A stretch of DNA of 64,000 nt from Costus lasius (Eukaryota > Streptophyta > Magnoliopsida > Zingiberales > Costaceae): contig CM050453.2 of the NCBI GenBank assembly GCA_027563935.2, positions 86,464,665-86,528,664 on the forward strand. The letters are read 5' to 3'. Position 1 is the first letter of the stretch. Each line of letters starts with the position of its first letter. The notes under the pieces are model-generated. The model saw only the letters and a program-made list of their open reading frames with translations, did no database searches and was not told the DNA's origin. The position numbers and the translations under genes were made by a program. This document shows positions 35,446 to 46,397 of the stretch, piece after piece.

Positions 35446-35622
35446 GTTGTGGAAGATGGCTACGAGTTCTTTGCTGACAGGCAATTGGTGACAATATTCT
35501 CAGCTCCAAACTACTGTGGAGAGTTCAACAATGCCGGAGCCCTGATGAGTGTAGATGCAAGCTTGCTCTGCTCCTTCCAAATCCTCAAGCCTCATAGAGG
35601 AAAGGGAGGGGGAGGTGAATGA
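35446..35622 (+). pseudogene. Captured last exon of a type-1 Ser/Thr phosphatase (PP1) gene
   Basis: The 58 codons to the TGA at 35620 match the C-terminal end of plant PP1 catalytic subunits (TOPP family), which remove phosphate from Ser and Thr. Visible family blocks: [29 protein letters not shown] and CSFQILKP, followed by a Gly-rich tail. Compared with the usual FDNAG the first Asp is Asn. Directly before it stands an intron end (TTGCTATGCAG, AG at 35444-35445), so the piece came from genomic DNA and not from a spliced RNA. The upstream roughly 250 residues, with most metal-binding residues, are absent, so no active enzyme can come from it. It lies inside a transposon nested in another transposon. 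Confidence 0.9.
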
Positions 35623-36232
35623 CTAATCAACAGAGATGAAGCCAGGTGCTGCGATTTTATCAAGAGATGGAACAATGACTACAATGACTTGAAATGCATA
35701 TGGTTGTATACCTAAAATTATACTCAAAAAGATTGTTTTGCCTTGATGAGGATCAAATATGTAACTCGATCTGTATATATCAAAAGGTTGACATTTTTTT
35801 TAGGTTATTTTTCCTAGCTGTATGATCTGTACATTGTTCTCTATTCTTAATGAAGACTCTTGATTGGTCACTCCACTTGATTGGATGGTAATGCACAATC
35901 CAAAGTTTGTTTACTAGTCGTCCATGTTAAATGTTCTAATTGCTCAAGGGTCAACTCATAGGACATGGAGCTCCTCATTTGGTCATTCAGTCTAGCATCC
36001 TCCTTGACGAAGATGCAAGGGCTGATCCATCTCCCAGTCACACTTCGTGGACAAGATTTTAGGGTCATACTGAAGTCGACTTTAGGCATTTATTTTCAGA
36101 GAGAGGCATTGAGGCCTGGAGCTCCAGTTAAGTCAAAATTCTGTGGAGTTGACTTGTCAAAACACCAGTCATCCCTGAAAGCCATCTGATGCTACAGTCA
36201 TGGTTTAAACAAGGAAAGTTTATGGTTCAACA
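35623..36232. other. Right end of the insertion, after the PP1 exon
   Basis: The first 200-250 bases probably are the PP1 3' untranslated part. From about 35870 to 36232 the sequence is not recognised. No copy of the insert's left end was found here, which argues against ordinary LTRs. Confidence 0.4.
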
Positions 36233-36237
36233 CTTAA

Positions 36238-38190
36238 GAAAGAGGGGTTCCATTGGGATAGGGAGGCGCAAGAGGCCTTTGAGAGGCTGAAGAAAGTAAT
36301 GACAACAGCCCCGGTCTTAGCACTACCATATTTTACCAAAGAGTTCGTCATAGAATGTGATGAGTCTGGCCGGGGAATTGGCGCGGTTCTCATGCAGCAA
36401 GGAAAACCTATAGCCTACTTCAGCAAGGCTCTCTCTGAAGGCAATCTGGCCAAATCCACGTACGAAAAAGAACTTATGGCCTTAGTCTTATCAGTTCAAC
36501 ATTGGAGGCCCTACCTTCTGGGGCGAAGGTTTAAGGTTCTGACCGATCAAAAAGCCTTGAGACACATAATTGAGCAACGCATTACTACTCCTGATCAACA
36601 GAATTGGTTGGCCAAGCTTTTGGGCTATGACATGGAGGTACACTATAAACCAGGAAATAACAACAGAGCAGCGGACGCATTGTCTAGATTACCTGAGCAG
36701 ACGATTTTGAATACTCTATCTATACCCATATGGTTGGACATCAATCAGATCCAAGAGGACGTGGACAAGGACCCCACTTTAAGCAGAGTCATAACTGAAT
36801 TGCGGCAAAACCCATCCAAGGTCACGCCTTTCGAACTACACGCAGGGCGCCTATTCTACAAGGGACGTATCGTGATACCTGCAAACTCTAGTTTGGTGCA
36901 AACCATATTCTAGGAATGTCACAACACACCTACCGGGGGTCATTCGGGGGCTTTCCGCACCTATCGCAGAATCGCGGACAATGTGTATTGGGTCAGTATG
37001 AAGAAGGACATTTACCGAGCGGTGGCTGAGTGTACTGTTTGCCAATGACAGAAATACCAGACTACATCTCCCGCGGGCTTAGTACAAGCATTACCCATTC
37101 CAGACCGAGTATGAGACGATATAGCAATGGACTTCATCACGGGGCTGCCGCGGTCCAAGGGCGTGGATGTTGTACTCGTTGTGGTCGATCGGTTATCTAA
37201 ATACGAACATTTTTGTGCTCTCAAACATCCGTATTCGGCAAGCTCAGTGGCAGAATTATTTATCAAGGAAGTAGTCAGACTTCATGGGGTTCCTAAATCC
37301 ATTGTAAGTGATCGAAACCCGGTGTTCATCAATCGTTTCTGGTTCGAGCTCTTTCGTCTCCAGGGGATGTTGCTGCGAATGAGCTCCGCTTATCATCCTG
37401 AAACCGATGGACAGTCAGAGGTGCTTAATCGGTGCCTAGAGACGTACTTGCGTTGTTTTGCATCGGAGCAACCCAAGGAGTGAGCGGCGTGGCTACATTG
37501 GGCAGAATTCTGGTATAACACTAGCTTCCAATCCGCCGCCGGCATGACACCATTTGAAGTCGTTTACTGTCGCCAACCCCCTACCTTACATCGTTACGTT
37601 TTGGGAGAGTCGGGTGTGGACGCCATGGAGCGAGCTCTTTTGGATAGAGATGAAATGCTACGACAGCTCAAATACAACCTCTATCGGGCCCAACAGCGGA
37701 TGCTCAAATTTGTTAATGTGCATAGGAAGGACATAAGTTTCACCCCCGGGGATTTGGTTTTTGTCAAACTACGACCACATCACGAACATTCAGTCGCTCG
37801 ACGAGTCAATCAGAAACTAGCAGCTCGCTATTACGAGCCTTTTCGCGTCACCCAACGCGTCGGCACAGTAGCTTATCGCTTGGACCTGCCCCCTCAGTCT
37901 CGGATTCATCCGGTTTTTCATGCCTCGCAGCTTAAAAAGGCTATAGGAACCCATGTTGCCGAACCCGATTTGCCGGGTGACCTTGGCGTGGAACTTACCC
38001 CACAGTGTCTCCCTGACACCATTCTGGCTACGCGGGTTGTTGTTCGGGGATGGGAACCGATCCATTAGTGGCTCATTCGCTAGGCGTCTAAGTCGGAGGA
38101 GGACGCCATGTGGGAAGATGCAAATGTCATAGGCAAACAATTTCCGGAGCAGCTCCACAGCCTTGGGGACAAGGCTGTTATTCAGGAGGG
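36238..38190 (+). pseudogene. Chromovirus RNase H, integrase and chromodomain-like end (3' half)
   Basis: Continues the chromovirus frame directly after the second CTTAA. RNase H (about 36299-36715) has ECDESGRGIGAVLMQQ, YEKELMALVLSVQHW and TDQKALRHI. Integrase shows the HHCC finger (CHNTPTGGH and CTVC), DFITGLPRS with its first Asp, SDRNPVF with the second, and [13 protein letters not shown] with the Glu. The tail has FTPGDLVFVKLRPH, HPVFHASQLKK and a chromodomain-like block (AMWEDANVI). Stops fall at about 36911 and in the finger linker, before DDIAMDF, before AAWLHW, and twice near 38066-38082. The element is inactive. Confidence 0.9.
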
Positions 38191-38196
38191 AGGTAT

Positions 38197-38474
38197 TGTT
38201 ACTGAACCGGTTCACCCACCCATCTGGAGGGTATATTCGCACCGAACCGGGTCCGGGTCTGGTTCCGATTTAGCGAACATTTCAGTTCATGGGAAATGGG
38301 GGAGTGAGATCTGTATTAGGGCTGGGAGGAGGAGAGGAGGGTTATGCATGTTTAGTTTTGTCAAGAGACGTCTGTGACATTATGTTCTCTCGTCGGGCTT
38401 CCGGCTGAGGTTGTTTGCTTTGAACTTTCCCTTTCAATCTAGCATTCCTCTTCTTCTTCGTTCTTTCCGTATCA
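38197..38474 (+). repeat. 3' LTR of the chromovirus
   Basis: 278 bp, preceded by the purine run GGAGGGAGG (polypurine tract). Followed by AACTC, the target duplication. Confidence 0.95.
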
Positions 38475-38479
38475 AACTC

Positions 38480-39296
38480 TCTCTACCATTATCACTATAT
38501 TAAATATAATCTGCACCACTACGGCCATTGCCCAATATCACCATCACCATGACCAACTCCGCAAATTACTCTCATTAGCTACAATTACACAAGGGGAAGT
38601 GAGGACTGAGGTGCTCCACTGGGGACTTAATCATGAGAAGAATAGGAAGTTGCAAAGAAAAAGAAGAGAGTTACCGAAAGAGTGAGAAAGTTCGAGTCAC
38701 CATCAATACTTTGCAAGGCGTAATCCAAGGAAAAAAGTTCGAGTCCGCTAATCCTCAGCAGATTATCATTCTTCTTATTCTAGAAAGTGAAGGCAAATTT
38801 AGAGGAAACTTGTTACACTCAACTCTCTCAGACAAAGGCATAACTTTAGCCACATGTCATGAAATTAGATATAATCAACTTTGAATCGAAGTATTTTTGC
38901 TCATAGTGAATGTGATATGCAACTCCAAAGCAAGATACCAAAAACAAGCAACATTTGACCTCCATATTCCTACCAGTTGAACTCGGATAACAAGAATCAA
39001 TTAATGAAAACAATGCAATCATAAATTGGAAGGCATAAACAGAACCTAGTTTGCTTATCCTATCAAATAACTACTGTTGTTTAAACACATCTTAAAAGTA
39101 TGTGAACAATGTTATCGATTGCAATAAAAACTCACCCAAGAAACCGAGGAAGCATACATGGAAAACTGTTCGGCATGTTGATCTTATTTCGGAAAAGTAA
39201 AACATCCTGGCTATGATGATTTGAGTGCAAGCTAACTCAAGCCAAAAACCAAAATCAAGAGTCATAGAACGAGCAGCCAATCTGAAACTAAGTCCT
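38480..39296. other. Spacer and probable 3' untranslated part of the PPR gene
   Basis: No gene recognised. The part next to 39296 would be the 3' end of the minus-strand PPR transcript. The ORF at 38633-38884 has no recognisable domain. Confidence 0.5.
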
Positions 39297-41567
39297 TCAG
39301 AAGGCATCCATTGTAACTCTTTGCCCGCTTCTAGTGCTAATGGGTGCTTTCCCTGCCAATATCCTCGATAGAATATCTGCTTGTTTGGTGTTCCCTTCTG
39401 CTATGAGGTTTTTGATCAAAGCATCACAGCCCTTCTTATTAACAACTCCCCCCTTGGCCTTAATTTTACACAGAATAGAGTAGGCCGGTAATGTCTTCCC
39501 AGCGGTATAAAGCACTTCCAAGACGCGGTCATAGCTCGAGAAGCTGACATCATAGTCCCTCTCCAGCGCAAATTCCACCAGCCTTTGTGCTTCAGTTGCC
39601 TTTTCACTGTCACTCAAAGCAACCAACAAGCGGTCGATATCCGGAACACAATCATTCATCATCATCAGATTGATTCGCCCAAGGGCTTCCTCAACATGAC
39701 CCCTCATCAAAAGTGCTTCCAGGATCTTATGGACGATGTCCATATTCTCCTTTACTCCCTTCTCGATCATGCTTTTCATTACCCGACTAGCTGTTTGAAC
39801 GCGACCATCATCAAACAGTGCTACCATCACTGAACGGAACAAGGCCGGGCTTGGCAAGTGGCCTTGTTCCATCATGCTGTCAAGTACCGTCCTAGCATCT
39901 GCTGGCTCATTTTTCTTCAAGAAGCTCTCAACGATCAAGAGGTATGAATCGGAGTCGGTAGGTACACCACGGCGTGTCATGATGGTAAGTATATCGGATG
40001 CACACTCAGGCATTCCCTCCTTGGCATGCCCACGGATTAAATTGTTGAAGGCAACCTTGTCATCCACCCCTTTCTTCATCAGTTGCCTGAAGAAAGTCTC
40101 TGCCTTCTTTGTGTCACCATGATCGCACAAGTATTCGATCATTGAATTGTACGCGGATGGCTCCATGGCGGGGTTCTGATGAACCAGCAAAGTCCCCTTC
40201 TCGAGAAGCTCATCGAGCAATACAATTGCGCTTTCATGTTTCTTCTCCTTGCAAAAGCTCTCGATCAGGACTCCGTACTGCATCGGATCTACATTAACAT
40301 CGTTGAAATTGGCCGTCTTCCGGTGCACTTCCACTGCTCCCTCCAAGTCACCGGATTTACAAAGAGAAGAGACCAATCTCAAGAAGATGGACTTATCTTT
40401 TGGAGTCAATCGTCTGTTAGCCATTTCATTTAGTGCCTTCAGAGCTTCTGCTGCTCTTCCAGAATCATCGCAAAGGCCTGGCATGAGGGCTGCAAAAGTC
40501 TTCTCGGTAAGCCTCAGATCTTTCTCTCTCATCTCTGAGAACAACCTGAGGGCGTCTTCTACCCTACCAGAGGAGACGTAGCCTTTGATCATGACGTTGT
40601 AGGAGATGGAATTCGGCGTAAAACCGGCCGATGTCATTTCAGCAAACACCTTTTCGGCATCATCCATCTTCTTTGCACGGGCACAACCATTGAGCATGGT
40701 GTTGTAGGTCACGATATCAGGGGCGATTCCTCGCTCCTTCATATCGGAGAAGAAGCGCTGGGCTGTCTCCATCTTGACGGAGAGGCAGAAGCCCCAAATG
40801 AGGGCGTTGTACGTGGACAGGACCGGAGGCACTCTCTCTGCAAGCATGGCATTGAATAAGCGCTTAGACATTGCGACACGACCACAGCGAAGAATGGCTT
40901 TAAAGATGGCATCATAAGAGCAGGCAGTGCGGGTGATGCCGAGCTCGGGGAGGCGGCGGAAGATCTTGACGGCTTCCTGGGGGATGCGGGCACGGCCGTA
41001 GCCTTCGATGAGGACGGCGAACATATCCTCGGACGGGGGGATGAGACGGGCGGGCATGGTCTCGAGGAGGATGCAGCGGGCGTGGTTGAGCATGGAGGAG
41101 CGAGCGAGGAGCCCGACGATCTCGCGGCAGGTTTCGGCGTTGTGGCGGAAGCCGGTCTTCTCGACCCACCGGAAGAAGCGGAGAGCATGTTCGGGGTGGC
41201 TGGCGCCGCGAAGGACGGCAAGGACGAGGGGCTGGTCGAAGGAGGAGACGAGGTTGCGAATGGAATTCTGGAGGCGGGTGGTCCAGGGCCTGCGCGCCAT
41301 CATGTAGCAGATGGTCTCGTGCAGTTGCTCCTCCTTGTCGACGTTTTCCCGGCGGCGCGACTGGGCAGGAGCAGCGGCAGAAGACGGGAAGCTGGAGGCC
41401 GGATCGGGAGGGCCGGCATCGGCGGCAGCTTGAGGATCGGAGGCAGAGGAGGAGAAGGCATGATTGAGGAGGTGGGGAATAGGGGAGAGGGAGGCGAGGG
41501 TTAGGGTTTTGGCTGCGCGGTGGGCGGCGGCGGCGGCGGCGCTGAGGGAGGGGGAGAGGTAGGCCAT
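39297..41567 (-). CDS. P-class PPR protein, At2g37230-like
   Basis: An intact single-exon gene of 756 codons. PPR proteins bind organelle RNA, one base per 35-residue helical repeat; P-class members act in RNA stability, splicing or translation. About 14 repeats run from about residue 175 to near the end, e.g. VTYNTMLNGCARAKKMDDAE and ISYNVMIKGYVSSGRVEDAL. The layout and the conserved blocks (MMARRPWTTRLQNSIR, NARTVLD-type and GNTKQADILSRI) match my memory of Arabidopsis At2g37230. I chose MAYLSPSLSAAAAAAHR (ATG at 41567) because it looks like an organelle presequence; an ATG at 41657 would add 30 residues. The 5' end is very GC-rich. No stop or frameshift was seen. The target organelle and RNA cannot be told from sequence. 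Confidence 0.93.
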   Translation of the reverse strand: MAYLSPSLSAAAAAAHRAAKTLTLASLSPIPHLLNHAFSSSASDPQAAADAGPPDPASSFPSSAAAPAQSRRRENVDKEEQLHETICYMMARRPWTTRLQNSIRNLVSSFDQPLVLAVLRGASHPEHALRFFRWVEKTGFRHNAETCREIVGLLARSSMLNHARCILLETMPARLIPPSEDMFAVLIEGYGRARIPQEAVKIFRRLPELGITRTACSYDAIFKAILRCGRVAMSKRLFNAMLAERVPPVLSTYNALIWGFCLSVKMETAQRFFSDMKERGIAPDIVTYNTMLNGCARAKKMDDAEKVFAEMTSAGFTPNSISYNVMIKGYVSSGRVEDALRLFSEMREKDLRLTEKTFAALMPGLCDDSGRAAEALKALNEMANRRLTPKDKSIFLRLVSSLCKSGDLEGAVEVHRKTANFNDVNVDPMQYGVLIESFCKEKKHESAIVLLDELLEKGTLLVHQNPAMEPSAYNSMIEYLCDHGDTKKAETFFRQLMKKGVDDKVAFNNLIRGHAKEGMPECASDILTIMTRRGVPTDSDSYLLIVESFLKKNEPADARTVLDSMMEQGHLPSPALFRSVMVALFDDGRVQTASRVMKSMIEKGVKENMDIVHKILEALLMRGHVEEALGRINLMMMNDCVPDIDRLLVALSDSEKATEAQRLVEFALERDYDVSFSSYDRVLEVLYTAGKTLPAYSILCKIKAKGGVVNKKGCDALIKNLIAEGNTKQADILSRILAGKAPISTRSGQRVTMDAF

Positions 41568-41781
41568 GTGCCCTTTCCTTTTTCCCAGTATTTTTGCTAG
41601 CGAGGTGAGTGATTTCCAACAACTAAATCTAAATGGTACGCCGCGCCTGCGATCCAAAGCGAGTCGATAGTAACAAAATGATTTTGTTTTACTTACAATT
41701 CTTCATAGTTAAAGATATGCATATTGCATATGTATAAATTGACATTTGCAACCCTCTAATTTATTTTGTAATTAGTCACTA
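41568..41781. promoter_or_regulatory. Likely promoter and leader of the P-class PPR gene
   Basis: About 210 bases between the PPR start and a MITE. No clear TATA box was identified. Confidence 0.3.
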
Positions 41782-42280
41782 CAGGAATCGCAACGGGGCG
41801 GGTCGGGGTCGAGTTTTGCCATCTCCAACCTGACCCCAACTTCCTCAAACCCATCTCCGAATTCGACTGGTTTAGAAAACCCTGCCTCACACCCGATCCC
41901 GCGGGGAAATCCGACCCCGTCCGACTTAAAAAATAAATATATATTATAAATAATATTTTAAAATTAATTTGCATTCTTTATTCATAATATATAAATAAAA
42001 AAAATATTTTACATAAACTATATCATCATTTGTACATAAATTATTAAAATTTAGTAACTAGGTTATAACTTATAAGGGGTAAATTTGTTATTTTAATAGT
42101 CGAGACGGGTTCGGGGTCGGGTTCGGGGCGAGTACCTAAATTCTTATACCCGACCCCGACCCGACTATACCCCCGTCGGGTTTTCCCCGAACCCGACCCG
42201 ACCCGACCCCCGGTCAACTCGGATTTTCTTCGTTGACTTCGGGTCGGGTCGAGTCGAGATGGAGTTTTTTGCCATCCCTA
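41782..42280. mobile_element. hAT-like MITE, about 0.5 kb
   Basis: The right end TTGCCATCCCTA and left end CAGGAATCGCAA are imperfect inverses (9 of 12). The inner parts are inverted GC-rich stretches of the GGGTCGGGGTC type on both sides of an AT-rich middle (41940-42090). The ends resemble hAT elements. A clear 8-base duplication could not be shown. Confidence 0.6.
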
Positions 42281-44049
42281 CTCCTATGGTCCATTTTGTC
42301 ATTTGGTCATGTGCAGTTGCATATTTAAAATAATCAAGTGTAAACAACATCTAAGATTTCTTCTAGTATTAGTAACTTGTCGTTGAAATCTCATCGTTTG
42401 CCTTGACTCTTGCCTTCACCACATCTATACATCACACATTGTCATTTGACACCTTTCTCCTCATATCCAAGACTCCAACTTTGCAATCAACAATTGACAG
42501 CTCAGTTGCTCACCCTCCTTGCCTCCTCCATGGCACTATAACGGTTATTCAATTAGGGCTAGGACATTTCTCATCGGCCGACAAAGTACATATCACACCT
42601 TGTTTTATGTATTTTTTTATATATTCTGATGATAATATATTCATTACTTATAAATTATCTTTGTAATGTACATTCAAATATATTAATATAGACTTCTTAA
42701 TTTTTATTTATGTTATACTTATATATTTGTACAATTAATTATACTCCCTTTTTATATTGCCCTCGTGTACCTTCAAGTCTTAGATTTGCCCGGTTGTAGT
42801 GTATTAAGGTTTTGAGATATATAATTGGAGGAATTTAGCATCATTTTGAATAGTGATATATGGACCAAAGTCAATATAAATAATCATTGTTAATTTTCTT
42901 ATAAAATACAATTACATTGTTAACTTTCACAAATTGATGGATACCTCGACTATAACCATGACGAATATAGTTTTCTTATTCAAGGATAAGATTGAGTATG
43001 AGATCAGCTCACATCAAATGATATAGATTATAAAAGAGAATAATATCAACTTCGAGCGAGCTGTTGAATGCTCCAGGATAATTTTTCTTTTTGACTTATT
43101 ATGTTGTGACATTATACCAACTTAATGTTGAAGGACATTAATAAACGTTATTTAATAAGAAAAAGAGTGTAAAACATTACTTGATTTATCTACACACATC
43201 GATTGCAGTTAGGAACATGCTTAGTCTCAATGCCTTAAACCTAGATATTTTTAGTAATATTTTTTTAATAATTAAATTATATATTTACACATTCTACTTG
43301 TATAATTGGGAAGATAATCATTTCATAAGTAGTTATATGGTGATATTACTAGGAATACCAAAAATACCTAGTTCAAGCACCCGACTTTGATGGGAGAAAA
43401 AAAAATCCTACTCTTAAGGTAGGGTCAAGTATAGAGATATAGAAACCCACCATGATATATTTTATTATTTATTTATTATGATCCAACTATAATCCTTACT
43501 TTCTCCTTATTTCTATCTTACATAATAATTTTAGTTTAATCAAATATTTTTTTTCTAATTTTTTATGTTTAAATTAAAAAATTAGTGTGAGAGCATGGTC
43601 AAGTATCTACAAGTACTTAGATTTCCTATTTGGGTTGGGTTTAGGTCAAATTTTCTAAAATTTACCAAATTCAAAATCGAGTTCAGGGATAGTTCTAGAA
43701 AGGAGCGATTGGGTTGAGTTTAGCAAAACTCTCTCTTGATTCTCCCTGTTGTCAACCCTACGTATTAGTATACACATATTGGTATCGTTACTACACTAGC
43801 GTCATACTAGGTTGTCTACATTTTTTGTGCTTCAAATTCATAAGAATTAAGGAACGCTAGTTTCATCTTTATGGGAAGAGAGAATATTCTACATGCCAAT
43901 GAGAACCATCACTTAGCACTCCTTACATAAGATATAAGATCAATAATAATAACAACAACAACAACCACAAATAATAATAATAATAATACTTTAAGTCCAA
44001 TTAGGATATATTCAATGAAAATACTTTATTATATGGTAACTATCATGGG
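42281..44049. other. AT-rich intergenic DNA
   Basis: No gene recognised. 43600-43750 holds a GGGTTGGGTTTAGGTC type stretch that may be a MITE remnant. An (AAT/AAC)n microsatellite lies at about 43942-43988. Confidence 0.5.
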
Positions 44050-45615
44050 CAAAAAAATTTTTATCCACAAATCTTGCACTGAAACTAGCAGGAATTCTTT
44101 TGAAGGCCTCAAGTCCTAATCTAGAATGAAGCGTCCGGTTAGGGACACTTAAGCAGAAGTACCAGGACTCTCAATCACCTACGTCTAAGAGGGGTTCGAT
44201 GACTCACCGCCCATATGAGTATGCTTATAGAAATCACATCAACTAAAGATCTCTTAGCTCACATCCTCACTCGTCGTAATACCCAAATAGAGCCGACGGA
44301 CAAATAATAGTATCTGTGTGAGAGAGCAAGCAAGGCCGACCCTTCAAGGGTAATAGTAGATAATAAACAACTAGTCCTAAACGTGCTCACACACTAAATA
44401 GAAGAGGTCGGTCAAGTAGAAAGCCTGGAATAATTCGACCGACGATGCAGGTATGACAAATTAGATTCAAAACCTAAGGAGGTTTAGATGTTACCTTTGT
44501 AGTGTGTCTTGCTCCTCATGCCTCGGACTGTCGAAGAAGTCACGCTGTATGCTGATCCGTGCATGTATAGCCAATTAGCACCTCACTCAAGCCCAACTAG
44601 CCCACGCATATGAAACTCAAGCGAATAATAGCTTGTGCCCGCTGTCCGCACGCGAGGCTACTCACGTCCAAGCCACTCACAAGCATCCGCCCAACTGTCC
44701 ACACCAAGCTTCGCACGTAGGCAGCCACTCGTAACTAGATTTACGTCATCGGCGTTGTCAAGTCCAACCGAAACCCTAGCTATCGCCACTTGATTCGAGC
44801 CACAAGCATGTTGTCGAAGACGTCGCTCGCGCGCCGCCTTGTTGCTTCTTGTGACCTCAGAATCTACCACCTCGGATGGGATCACTGCCTAACATCGACG
44901 CTGAACTTCCGAGGAGAGTCCACCGGTGAGGATGAGGGTAGTGATGCCAAGGACAAGCCTCCCTCAGGTTGATGCTACTGCCTCCTTCCTCTATTGCAGT
45001 TGATGCTCATGTGTGACGAGCACTTGCTTGCATGCACGGATGCTTCTCGCCGTCTCCTATGCTGTACAATGCCCTGATGGCACGTACATGTGTGTGGAAC
45101 TAGAGAAGTGCACTGCACTTCCCTCTCCTTCACCTAGATTTCCAGCCATTAGCAACGATTGCTCTGGGGTAAACCCTAGACTCGTCAACACTTTCTTGAC
45201 ATCATCCTATGGCTCCTGAGTTCTATTTAAAACCCAGAGTGCTACCCACACACGTCACGTGTCACCACCTAAGGTGCCACGTGTTCACCAGCAGGGTCCG
45301 TACTTAAGTCAAACCATGGGCTTGCCAATAGTTCAATGTGAACTTTTGGTCCAAACCCATAATTTTGTGCACGTCCTTCGTGCACGTCCTTCACACGTAT
45401 TAGGGTGAACGTCTACGCCTCCCTTGCGCATCCGTCGCTCAACTCCCAAATTAGGATGACTAGTTTGGTTAACCCTTAGTGAATTTATCTCAATCAATCA
45501 TTTTGAGTTTAGGCGATCTCTATGCTTGTCCACCACATCGGATAATTAGGGATAAAATGTTATCAGTCGTGCTTGGTGTGCCTCGAGATTCGTGCTAAAT
45601 CCTTGGGGCATCACA
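44050..45615 (-). repeat. Candidate solo LTR, minus strand
   Basis: On the minus strand a TGTGATGCCCC start at 45615 looks like a Gypsy LTR terminus, and a TATA-like TTTTAAATAG lies about 390 bases in. The other end and a target duplication could not be fixed; bases after 45615 are AGAAC. No coding part of an element adjoins it. A plus-strand ORF at 44790-44972 (MLSKTSLARRLVAS start) is not recognised and is probably chance. Confidence 0.35.
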
Positions 45616-45648
45616 AGAACCATATAAGATTTTAGATTCATTGGAGAT

Positions 45649-45686
45649 GATAATGATGATGATGATTAATAATAATAATAATAATA
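45649..45686. repeat. (GAT)n/(AAT)n microsatellite
   Basis: GAT repeats followed by AAT repeats, just right of the candidate LTR. Confidence 0.8.
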
Positions 45687-45689
45687 CAT

Positions 45690-46000
45690 TAAACCTAATT
45701 TTTATTCAATTACTAACCTAACTTTTACTTGATTACAAAATTTATGAAATACATTAGACCTTTTCTTTAAAAGACTTAGCCAACTTAGGTGAGAATAATC
45801 ATCAATCAAAGTGAGAAAGTGCAATAAAATAAAATAAAATAACAAAATAGATGTAGGACAATATATCGAAAACAAAATGTACAAACTTAAAAGGGAGATG
45901 TCAATGTATTTTCCAAGTTAACATGCTTCTAAATGAAATGTAGATATAAAATTTAGACATAACACCTATTTTGTTCTTCATAGAACATGATGGTCTAGAG
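45690..46000 (-). pseudogene. Copia integrase fragment
   Basis: On the minus strand LTLIDDYSHLSWLSLL and NVFHKFCNQVKV match the integrase core around its first Asp. AT-rich, no LTRs nearby, flanks broken. A small remnant. Confidence 0.65.
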
Positions 46001-46397
46001 AACTAAAGTTCAAGTAGAGAAAGTCATTAGTGTGTAGGGCCATTGCTAACGCGAGCTTCAGCTGGTTTTTTATTGACTAACATGTGGAGGCGCAGGGAAA
46101 CATTCCTTTCTCTTATATATTGAACAAGCAGACTTTACTCTATGTGTTAGTTTATTTGACTAAGGGACACCTTGGCTAGTGTTAGTTTGTTCTATTCTAT
46201 GCCCCACAACTCTTATTCTATTTATATGGTTAGATAGTGCCTATCCTCTCTTATCTTGTTTCTTTTTTCCCACCACAACATTCTATGTTCAGTCACACGT
46301 TTGGGAATGGGATGGTTTCATATTGTAAGTATACGAGAGAGTTACGTTCAAAAAACTTATTGTAAATGGTAGAGAGAAAGCAAGCTCTAACTCTTAT
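46001..46397. other. Intergenic DNA, nothing recognised
   Basis: No ORF of note and no clear repeat. Confidence 0.4.

Larger units (their letters stand above)
30946..36232. mobile_element. 5287-bp insertion of unknown class, duplication CTTAA
   Basis: CTTAA occurs at 30941-30945 and again at 36233-36237, and the chromovirus frame resumes exactly after the second copy, so the limits are firm. The insert begins TGTGGGGTC and ends GGTTCAACA. TG/CA ends with a 5-bp duplication suggest an LTR-type integrase, but I found no LTRs, primer site, polypurine tract or coding region of a transposon. It contains a covarying hairpin array, a flanking direct repeat, pyrimidine-rich DNA, another hairpin family and the last exon of a PP1 gene. 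A LARD-like or gene-carrying non-autonomous element is possible. Strand is not known; the PP1 exon is on plus. Confidence 0.85.
27387..38474 (+). mobile_element. Ty3/Gypsy chromovirus, dead, with a 5.3-kb insertion inside
   Basis: LTRs of 279 bp (27387-27665) and 278 bp (38197-38474) both start TGTTACTGAACC and end CGTATCA. The flanking 5-base copies AACTC at 27382-27386 and 38475-38479 are identical, so both ends are exact. By eye the LTRs differ at about 11 sites (about 4%), which makes it older than the Copia at 1-8907. Gag, protease and reverse transcriptase lie before the insertion (30946-36232); RNase H, integrase and a chromodomain-like end lie after it. Total without the insertion is about 5.8 kb. 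The gag knuckle CFRCDQPYHPMHQC and short LTRs suggest a Reina-like chromovirus, tentatively. Confidence 0.95.

Noticed and set aside
35868..36189. Small ORFs on both strands near the right end of the insertion
   Set aside because: No recognised protein; they do not continue the PP1 or chromovirus frames.
40739..41622. Overlapping ORFs in other frames of the P-class PPR gene
   Set aside because: Shadows of the GC-rich 5' end of the gene; low-complexity translations.
44790..45219. Possible gene with a presequence-like start (MLSKTSLARRLVAS)
   Set aside because: Short, closed by a stop after 60 codons, no recognised family, and it lies inside a candidate solo LTR on the other strand.
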